From assembly GCA_030280995.1 (NCBI GenBank), contig JASXTE010000005.1, positions 23,628,001 to 23,692,000 on the forward strand: a stretch of DNA of 64,000 nt, read 5' to 3'. The position numbers and the translations under genes are program-made. Below are positions 55,354 through 64,000 of this stretch, piece by piece (position 1 is the stretch's first letter; each line of letters begins with the position of its first letter). Source of the DNA: Hemileia vastatrix. Its lineage: Eukaryota > Basidiomycota > Pucciniomycetes > Pucciniales > Zaghouaniaceae. The notes beneath the pieces were generated by a model. It made no database searches. It was not told the DNA's origin and saw only the letters and a list, made by a program, of their open reading frames with translations.

Positions 55354-56051
55354 ACTGAGGGCCTTTCCAAACGACGACGACGATCGAGCCTGGCGACGAA
55401 CGACAAAACGCACGGACCACCTAGCAAAACGAAACTTTTGCCGCGACTGTGTTTCGAACTTGGGTTCGACATCTTAGGTTTATATAATATTAATTTTTAT
55501 ATTATTTTGAAGTGATTTTTTGATCACTATAGTAAGTTCACCTTTGCGCCTCTCACTCATATTACTATATTTTTATTGCAATAACAGTGATTGTGGCTTA
55601 ATTGCTGATTCACTGAGTGTAAGTGTTCAATTTTAAAAAATTTTTTTTTTCCTAGTTGACCATTATAGAGTGTTAAATCCTCTTAGTCCTAGAAGAATTG
55701 ACATTATTATTAATACAAATTGAATTATTAATTTAATTTTTTTTTATTGTTAATTATTGTTAATTTTGGTTGACTTAAAAGTAAATTGTGCTTAGTCCCA
55801 ATATATTGCCATATTTAATATTGGTAATTAATTGGTTGAATTAACTTACTTGTTATTCCCAATTTAAACTTGCAATCCATTTTTTTTTTTAAAAAAATTA
55901 ATTTTTTAATTATTACTTTATATTGAAAATTATTTTTTCTATAATTTAATTAATTAAAAAATTTTTTTTTATATTATTTGGAGCAATTATTGACTAACTT
56001 TGATTATTTTTTTTATAAAGTACAAAGTAAAATATAAATCTTCCCACTAGT
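55354..56051 (+). other. G7 leader: primer site, CpG-dense block, AT-rich tract
   Basis: 55354-55369 is the primer-site candidate. 55365-55475 is dense in CG (ACGACGACGACGATCGAG, GGCGACGAACGACAAAACG), unlike the rest of the element. The remainder to the first ATG is AT-rich with long T runs and holds no ORF. Confidence 0.6.
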
Positions 56052-56733
56052 ATGTCCAACAATTTGGCAGAAAAAATGGATAACATGCAAGTGGATGAGA
56101 TAGAAATTGACTATGATGCTGACACTGTAAGTTCTTCTAAAGTTGGTCATAAAAAATCTTATGCTAACACAAAAAATTCACATACTGCAGGATGTGGAAA
56201 TGACAGGAAATGCAAACAAACCAAACCCCCTTCCCCCAGTACCACAGAAGGAAGTAAAGCCTCTAGTGCCTCAAGAAGGTCTTCCAAAAGGCTTCAAAAT
56301 AAAAAAGCTTCCTCTGCCACAACAAATCAGCAACCTATCCAGTCATATAAAAGAGTTGAAGACAGAAAATATGACGTACAAAGCAAAGGTAGACACATTG
56401 TGGGATCAGGTCCAAGAACTCAGGAACCAGATTCAGGCCCAGGCCCCTCCTCAATTGCCTCCCAATCAGCTTCAATTTCAGGCTCAACCTTCACAGCCAC
56501 CCAGCTCAACCATCCAAAATCCAAATACTATGAAAGTAGAGCAATGGAAATGGGATTATCTAATGAGTCACTACCAACAGAATGTGCAACACCCTCCTCA
56601 TCATCAGCCTGGCCCATCCAGAACACCCAATTTCCATCCACCTCCTCATCCCTACCAACAAAGCAGGAGAAAGAAGGCCCAAGCACAATCCCAAACCCAG
56701 TCCCAGGGGAAGTTTCCTCCTCTGCCATGGTAA
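56052..56733 (+). CDS. G7 ORF1, spliced, coiled-coil WKWD protein
   Basis: Exon 1 56052-56126 (25 codons, ends ...DYDADT), intron 56127-56190 (64 bp: GTAAGT, branch ATGCTAAC, acceptor CATACTGCAG), exon 2 56191-56733. Without splicing the first ATG leads into a different frame; removing the intron joins it exactly to the frame that is homologous with G6. The 205-residue product has a Pro/Lys-rich start (NPLPPVPQKEVKPLVPQ), a coiled coil (ISNLSSHIKELKTENMTYKA), a Gln/Pro-rich part, VEQWKWDYLMSHYQQ, a His/Pro-rich part, a basic Gln/Ser tail and the end PPLPW. It precedes gag-pol and its stop overlaps the ORF2 ATG. Function unknown; a structural gag component or RNA-binding protein is a guess. 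Confidence 0.7.
56127..56190 (+). other. Intron in G7 ORF1
   Basis: GTAAGT donor, branch GCTAAC at about 56163-56168, acceptor CTGCAG. Position and phase 0 are the same as the 55-bp intron of G6 (44230-44284). Confidence 0.75.
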
Positions 56734-59700
56734 GTAATTTGGTTGATAGTCACTTGGGTATGTTTTCTAATAAATCTTCTTCTGCAGGTAATATTATTGA
56801 ACATGGTGAAAGAACAGTTAAACCTGTTAAAAGACAGCTTCCTGTAACTAGTAGCCCTATTGATGTAATTAGCAAATTGTCATTTGATGAACCTTTACAT
56901 TTAACTTCTACATCTTTAATTAATCCTTCTCTTGCAATTAAAAATGATTCTGTTCCCCCTGAAATCTATACCTTAATTGAAAAAACTTCTGAGGAAATAT
57001 TGAAAGATACCCTTGATTTTAATATTGTGAAAGACAAACATGTGAGAGATGTGTTAATCCATGAAAATGATAGATTAAATAATTTACACTTGCAATGTAA
57101 AGTGAGTTCTTCTGTACAAGATACAGCTTATTTAAAAATCAAAGAAACCTTGAATATTGTTCTTAGTCAACAAAAACAAATAAGAAGTGACCATAGAGCT
57201 ATCTCAGATAGAAATATCAGTCTACATAAGACCTTGAGTGAATTGAAACCCCTTATTGAGGAAAATTATTCATTCAAAAATGAAATAAAATCTCTGCAAA
57301 ATGAGTTTAAGAAGCTAAAAAATGATTTCCATGCACTAAGTACCAAGCACTCAGTTTCTGAGGACAGAAATGTTCTATCTCTTGCAAAAGTAAATGACCA
57401 GATGTCTGAAATTCCAAGAATAAGAAACTATGTGTCTGACCTACAGGAAAAGTTCTCAACCTTATCCATCAATAATGAATTAAATTAGATTTCTGCAAAT
57501 AAGCTGCATAAAAATAAAGGGAAAAAACCTGAACAAAGTTCATCCTTTCTTCCTCATATTTCAACCATTAAACAAACTGACAATGAGTCTGTAAAATCTT
57601 TGGCTACTAGCAAAAAATCTTGTGATGGTCATGCACCAGCTGTTTCTGTAAATAATGAAATTTCTGAACACCTGGCTAAACTTCAGGAATTATTACTAAT
57701 GAATAATTCAAACCAAAAAGTGGACCATCCCAGTAGTCAGAAAAATTGGCCTAAGTTAGACCAATATCCTACCTTTGATGGTGATTCTTCCTCTGATTGG
57801 CAACACTTTATCCAAAGAATTGATAATTTAAAGAGATCTTATAAACTACCTGATGAGGAAATTGTTTCTAAGCTAATTTCTTTATTTTCCAATGTAGCCT
57901 TGATGTGGTATGAATCTGTCCTCTTAGATAACAATCATTATACATGGAATGATTGGAAATCCTTGATTGAGAATCAGTTTGGTGGTTCAAAATTCAGGTT
58001 AGCTCAGCAAAGACTGTATGAGAATACTAGATATGTATCCTCCTCTGTTGAAAAGCCCATTGTTTTTCTGATGAAAATAACTAAAATCCTTAGAGCAATT
58101 GATCCAAAGATGGATTATGATATTTGGAGAGATAAAATCTTGTATAAATTACCAAATTCTCTTAGGGATTTGATTGTTGCTAGAGCTGAGCATGTAAGGG
58201 AAAATTCTTCTTTCATTAATATCTGTAATGAAGTACTACTCAACCATAGATATGAACCAAAGAATTACCTTAGTAAATCTTATAATGATCAGAATAAACC
58301 TTCTATAAAGCTCCCAGAAAAATCTGGTAAACCCTCTGCCCCAGTTGCACCTAAAAAATATGCAACAAATACTTGTTATAAATGTAACAAACCGTGGCAG
58401 AAGGGTCATGTTTGTGACAAGAAAATTCATCTTGTTGAACAAAATGAAGACACTGATGAAGTTGAACTTGATGTCAATAATTCTTCCAGTGACTGTGAAA
58501 GTAATATCTCCTATGACAATGAATCTGTTAAAGATGTTTTAATGTTGGAACATGATGTCCATTATTTAAATAATATATCTGAAGATTGTGTATTGAATTT
58601 ATCTTCAGTAGAAAATGCTGAGATAATTAAAGATATTACTAACAATTCTATTCCCATATCCCCTTTAAAGGCACCTGTTATCATTAATGGTAAAAATGTT
58701 GATGTAGTTCTTGATTCTGGTGCTGGAGGAAGTGTAGTATCTGAAAAAGCTTTGGCTTCAGTGGATAAGGAATATTTAAGTAAATTATTGCCTATAACTT
58801 CTGAAAAATGGAGAGGGTATGGTTCTACCTTATTTCCTATTGGCAAATACAAAACCTCTGTATTCTTCAAATATAATGGTGGTTTTGTCAGAGCTATTTG
58901 TGAGTTTGTTGTCATGAAAAATGATAATTTGAGCAATTGGTTTATTATGGGAAATGATATTTTAACCATGTTTGGTGTGAAACTAGACCCAGCAAATAAT
59001 TGCTTTACCTTAGGAATGAATGGGAAAAGAAAATTCAAAATTTCTTCTCCTAAACCTTCTGGGCATTTGTTGAAATCTTGTAACTCACTGACCCAATGTA
59101 AAGGTAGAACAACAACTGAAATGGATGATTTATTACATGAAATAAATACCGCTTCTTTTGGTGATCATTTGACTAATGAACAAAAGGATTCTATTGTTGC
59201 CTCTATTACCTCTTTCCCTATGGCTTTTGCTCATGGTTCTCATGTCTTGGGAATTGTTCAGGAAGAGATGAAAATTACCTTATCCTGTAATTTGAGTGAT
59301 ATTCCTCCTTCCCTTAAGAAAAAACCATATCCTGCTTCTCCATTAAAAAGAAAAGATATTAAAGATAATATTGAAACATTATTGAAAATGAATATCATTG
59401 AGAAAGTGAATGTCACCCCCAAATATTGTGTCATCTCCCCAGTCTTGATTTCATATGAAAAAGATAAAGCTAGATTATGTGGAGATTACAGAGCTTTAAA
59501 TACTTATACTGTTTATGATATTTATCCTTTACCCAGAATTAATTCAATACATGCTACCTTGCAAGGTGCAAAATTTATTAGTTGTCTGGATGGTAATAAA
59601 GGTTATCATCAAGTTCCAGTTGAGAAAAATTCTCAAAATTTTTTGCTTATTGCTACTCATATGGGAATATATAAGTATGTTAGGATGCCATTTGGCCCTA

Positions 59701-62219
59701 AAAATGCTCCTTCAGTTTTCCAGAAAGTCATGGATAACACTTTCCATCAAGAAATTATTGAAGGTTGGCTCATGGTTTATATTGATGATATTATTGTTTT
59801 TTCTAAAACTTTTGATGAACATATGATTCACTTAAATAGAGTTTTCCAAAAAATGGATGAAATCAATATGACCTTATCTTTAAAAAAGTGTAAATTTGGT
59901 TTTCAATCTTTGAAAGTCCTTGGCCATGTTGTGTCAGGCTTACAAATCTGTGTAGACCATAATAAAGTTGCTGCCATTCAAAATGTGAAAGCACCAACTT
60001 CTGTAAGAGAAATCCAAAGTTTTTTGGGTATGTGTGGCTATTATAGACAATATATTAAAAATTATCAGGTCATAGCCTTACCTCTTACAAAACTAACCAG
60101 AAAAGATGTTGCTTTTCTCTGGAATAATGACTGTCAGAAAGCTTTTAATACATTGAAAAGTTGCTTAATGACAGCCCCTATATTGGCTCTTCCAGATTTT
60201 AACAAGCCATTTTTACTTTATACAGATGCTAGCTTTATTGGTCTGGGTGCTGCCCTTCACCAAAAGCAAATTATTAATGATAAATCCTCAGAGGTTGTAA
60301 TTTGTTATATTTCAAGAACCTTAAGAAATAGTGAATTGAAATATGGTGCCACTCAATTGGAGTGCTTAGCAGTTGTTTGGGCTCTTGAGAAACTTCATTA
60401 CTACTTGGATGACCAAAAATTTGAGTTGGTAACTGACTGTAGTGCTGTGAAATCTCTCTTAAACCTCAAAACACCTAACAGACATATGTTCAGGTGGCAA
60501 CTTGCTGTTCAGGAATACAGAGGAAGGATGACTATTATCCATAGAGCTGGAAATGTTCACTCTAATGTTGATATGCTCTCCAGATTGCCTCTGCCAAATA
60601 ATGACTCCAATCCTGCTTATGTACCTGAAGATGATACTGTTCATATACATGGTATATTTATAGTTGATATGGAAGAAGAGTTATTACAGTTAATACTGGA
60701 TTCATATGATAAAGATTCTGACTTAAATAAATTAGTTACTATTTTGAATGATCCTAAGAATGCTTCAATTCAAGCATTAATAAAAACTCTTCCTGCAAAG
60801 TACCAAAATGCTTTAAATAAAGGAAAGTTTTCTATTGAAGATGGTTATATATATTATAGAAGGAAGCTTACCAATGTAATTGTTATTCCTCCTTCAATGA
60901 AAGAAACTATCCTCAAACTTTGTCATGATGACATATTAGCTGGACATTTTGATCTTGAAAAAACATTGATTAGAATCAAAAACACTGCATGGTGGGCTAA
61001 TATGTCTGAAGACACAAAATTATATGTTGAATCTTGTGATTCCTGCCAAAAATCTAAAAGGTTAACAGGTAAGAGAGCAGGGTTATTACAACATATTGAA
61101 GCACCTAGTGCTCCCTGGCAAATCATTAATATGGATTTTGTCACTGGTCTTCCTGTTGCAGGTAAAGACAGCTTTAACTCTTGTTGGGTAATAGTTGATA
61201 GATTCACAAAAATGTGCAAATTTATTCCAACCCACAAAGATGTATCCACCAAGGAATTAGCTTTCTTATTGTGGTCTTACATGTTTAATATTATTGGTTT
61301 TCCAAAAGCCATTATCTCTGATAGGGATCCAAAATTCACTTCTGAGTTTTGGACCTCTTTGATGGATATTTGTGGCTGTGAGTTGAAATTGTCTACAGCT
61401 CACCATCCTCAGACTGATGGTCTAGCTGAAAGAATGATTCAAACTCTGGAAGATATGATTAGAAGGTATTGTGCCTTTGGTTTAGAATATAAAGACAATG
61501 ACAGATTTACTCATGATTGGGTCACTCTTTTGCCTGGTCTTGAATTTGCATATAATAGCACTGTTCATTCTGTCACTGAGAAAAAGCCTTTTGAGCTTTG
61601 GTTAGGTTATGTCCCAAACACTCCTGCTCAGATTCTCAATAATAAATTACCTAAGTTGGAACTACACCCTGGTGTAAAATCTTTTATGCAAATGCAACAG
61701 CTATGCAGAAAACATGCTCAGAGTTGTATTGATAAAGCATCTGAATATGAAAAGAAAAGATGGGATAAATCCCATAAATAATACACATTTAACAAGGGTG
61801 ATGAAGTGTTGATCTCTACTGTCCATTTCAATTTACAAGGTAACCACAAATTAAAAGATCCTTTTGTAGGACCATTTGTTGTTAAAAGAATGGTTGGTGA
61901 TAATGCAGTAGAAGTTGTATTGTATTCTCCATATGATAGAAAACATCCTGTCTTTCCCATTTCTTTACTTAAACCTTATACTTCCAACAGTGACTTATTT
62001 CCAATGAGGAGAGGAAGACCTAAGAAGAACCCTCAGGAAGTCACAGAAACAGCAGAAATTGATAAAATTCTCAATGATAGAATTATCACTTCTGAAAGAG
62101 GTACTGAATATTTATTGAGATATAAGAACAAATCATCTGAACATGATGCATGGATACCTGGCAAAGAAATTTCAAATCTGCCTGCTCTGTTGAAAAAATA
62201 CAAAAAGAAAAAATCTTAG
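56727..62219 (+). pseudogene. G7 ORF2 gag-pol, two in-frame stops
   Basis: One frame from ATG 56727 (MVSNLVDS, in the ATGGTAA overlap) to TAG 62217-62219, broken only by TAG 57486-57488 (end of the coiled-coil region) and TAA 61779-61781 (Glu in G6). Domains: coiled coil (56940-57480), gag core (LDQYPTFDGDSSSDWQHFIQ), knuckle CYKCNKPWQKGHVC, protease VVLDSGAGGSVVS (about 58705), RT with YIDD at 59778-59789, RNase H (LVTDCSAVKSLL), integrase with GHFDLEKTLIRIKNTAWW, CDSCQK and NMDFVTGLP/SDRDPKF/GLAERMIQ, chromodomain EIDKILNDRIITSERGTEYL at about 62055. The frame is also open upstream of 56727 to 56052, which can mislead gene callers. Near intact; the stops may be mutations or readthrough sites. 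Confidence 0.9.
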
Positions 62220-62253
62220 CATTTTTTTTTATTGTTTTTTTAGAGTGAGGGAG

Positions 62254-63398
62254 TGTCAGCCAGGCTATTCCAGGAGTCCAGTAAATGATATATAAATTAT
62301 AAAACTTTAAAGAGTGGGTAAGACTTGTATTTAATGAATATAACTTAATATTTTATTGCATAATGAAATTATATAAGAATTTTATTATATACAAGTGTTA
62401 CATTAAATTTATTGGTTATATATATTTTTATATATACAATTAAATTGAGCATAATATAATATATTCTACAAATAATGGCGCATTTTTATGTATTTAATAA
62501 TTATAAATTTATATTTAATTAATTAAAAAACATATATTATAATTACAAGTGTAAATTTGATTTATAATATATTTAAATTAATTACTTAAATTTATATATT
62601 AAATAATACCTCTCATATGATACTAAACAATAATTAAGGACGCTTCTTTTGACCCTTAATTGTGTTAGAAAAAACAAATAAATTAATTTGGACTAAATTG
62701 AGATTAATTGCTTGTTTTGTTGTGTCAAATTATTTTTTGTTTCACTTAAAATATCCTTTAATCAGAATGTACCATCTGTTGGGAATTATATTTCTCATAG
62801 TTCCTATGTTTCCAATCTTGTTTAGTTATTCACTATTGTCACTTACTGATTTGGGAATTAATGGCGGGGAAATTGGATTCTTAATTGGGCTTTTAATTAT
62901 TTGTTTCATGTTTTTCTCTATATTGTTATGTTTCATTTACTCTTTTGATATGTTTGTTTTATTCCATTCTAATCATTGTATTTACAAATATAGTAGCGCT
63001 TCAGAGGACCCATTGCCTATAAAAGGGCCTTGGATAATCCCCTGTAGCCTTATCACTTATTATACACTCAACAAATTAAATACAATTTTTATATTACGTT
63101 TATATTCTTTTTATTAGTAATAAAATTCTAATTAAAATTCTATATAACAATTTAAAGGTTGCTTTAAGTCTGATAGTGATCATAGTGTCTGCTGCGCATA
63201 GTCCTTACATCCTAATAATATTATTGATTAATAATAACCTCATTTTTGTCACCTCTCAAGAAACCCGTCGTTGATTCCTTTCAATAAATTAAATAATTTT
63301 ATTAAATTTTATTTCTTTTATTGCCTATAATCCTCTTCTCCTTCTCCTCCTCTCATTTCTTCCCTTTTTTCTTATCTCTTCTAGACGACTGACCGACA
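62254..63398 (+). repeat. G7 3' LTR
   Basis: 1145 bp, same length as the 5' LTR; see the element entry. Confidence 0.95.
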
Positions 63399-63403
63399 CA
63401 ACC

Positions 63404-64000
63404 CATAAATGAACCAAATAAAATTTTCATTAAAGGATAACCATAAAAATTAATAATGGAACCAATATAACTAATTTCCCACACAAAGAATACCATTCCC
63501 ATGCCCAACCATTGACCCAATACCCAGATCAAGAGACCAGAAGAGGCGTGGTAAGTGCAAGGGGTTTTCCCATAGCCTTGAAAGGTGGTTGACAGCGTGA
63601 ATTCTTGATCTTTTAGGTGTATATATGCATTTGAGGCATGATTGAGACCTTCTGGGTGCATATCTTGAGGTAATTGATACTGTCTGTGCATATAATAATG
63701 TTTTATGATGTCACCATGTAATTAATACACTTATTAAGTGCAATCCACTTAATTCTTCAGTGATCACATAAGGGGTAATCACACATAAGGTAAGAATTTA
63801 GGCCAAAATGACTGATTATGTTAATAATGCATATTAAGATGTGGGACTTATGCAGGCATCATACTACCACTACAAAATAGCCAATTTTAAGTGACAAAAC
63901 CTTAATATTGAAAAGTCATATTTTAAGGATTTTGAATAGCCTAATATATTTTCCTGATAGGGGGGAATTGAACTGTCCAAGCACATTTTTGATACCTTAA
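63404..64000. other. Right flank of G7, no supported gene
   Basis: A minus-strand open frame (63691-63404, MHRQYQLPQDM...) stays open when joined to the left flank (54208 downwards, ...FELNPLLVVMHNHFFGRQTF) across the G7 target site. Its Trp/Phe/Gly-rich character is like the frame in the G6 LTR, so this is probably the other half of the old minus-strand LTR rather than a gene. Confidence 0.35.

Larger units (their letters stand above)
54209..63398 (+). mobile_element. Chromodomain Ty3/gypsy element G7, complete and young
   Basis: 9.2 kb. Target duplication CAACC at 54204-54208 and 63399-63403. LTRs 54209-55353 and 62254-63398, each 1145 bp, with about three differences found by eye. Region ACTGAGGGCCTTTCC follows the 5' LTR (matches G6), purine tract GAGTGAGGGAG precedes the 3' LTR. 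Encodes spliced ORF1 and gag-pol ORF2 with chromodomain. Confidence 0.95.

Noticed and set aside
55430..55475. tRNA-like B box (GGGTTCGACATC) after the G7 5' LTR
   Set aside because: No matching A box or cloverleaf; better read as part of the element leader.
56052..57488. 478-codon uninterrupted frame as a single gag protein
   Set aside because: The first part overlaps ORF1 in another frame. The conserved motifs (coiled coil, WKWD, PW end) are in the spliced ORF1 frame, so I take only 56727 onward as ORF2.
1..64000. CRISPR arrays, bacterial operons, rRNA genes
   Set aside because: Spaced repeats here have unequal spacers and sit in LTRs; introns, LTR elements and chromodomains show a eukaryotic genome. 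No rRNA or convincing tRNA gene was seen.

Overview
This window is a eukaryotic, very AT-rich, repeat-saturated stretch of what looks like a basidiomycete genome, most likely a rust fungus (Pucciniales). The reasons are the style of its Ty3/gypsy and Ty1/copia proteins, short GT-AG introns with CTAAC branch points, and a fungal wax-synthase-like gene. The organism is inferred from protein flavour only.

Layout. (a) 1-2345: 3' part of a Ty3/gypsy pol (element G1, + strand). (b) 2346-7640: a non-pol region with five hairpin modules, about 13 copies of a 24-bp motif, and two related minus-strand genes with a Zn2Cys6-like Cys-x2-Cys-x6-Cys motif, one with a clear intron. (c) 7640-13275: a broken minus-strand gypsy element (G2) of the same family as G1, with a primer-binding site at 13488-13505. 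(d) 15215-36871: a nest. Gypsy element G3 carries a 247-bp inverted-repeat element and a 538-bp insertion with a 9-bp target duplication. In its 3' LTR sits gypsy element G4 (20629-36854, duplication ATTC). Inside G4 sit a copia element C1 (21921-27318, TTTAG), an inverted RT-less copia element C2 (28742-33285, GGATT) and a solo LTR (36437-36765, TGCG); C1 itself carries a 198-bp TA-flanked MITE. (e) 37200-41900: the only convincing host gene, a two-exon wax-synthase/MBOAT-like membrane protein (39403-38096, minus), surrounded by foldback and palindromic elements. (f) 41915-51770: a decayed gene, possibly of the rust NAM-associated/Myb-SANT-like family, split by a complete chromodomain gypsy element G6 (42544-51379, ATCTT). 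(g) 52085-53605: a 1.5-kb foldback whose arms repeat a motif that looks like a 3' splice site fused to a 5' splice site. (h) 54209-63398: a second, very young chromodomain element G7 (CAACC; 1145-bp LTRs with about three differences).

The strongest new observation comes from comparing G6 with G7. Both begin with a small spliced ORF1 (coiled coil, Pro/Gln-rich, WKWD motif) that ends Pro-Trp-stop, and the stop overlaps the start of the long gag-pol ORF2 in the string ATGGTAA. The intron, its phase, the overlap and the frame relation are shared by both elements. This suggests coupled termination and re-initiation as the way gag-pol is expressed. Almost all other coding sequence here is broken retrotransposon.
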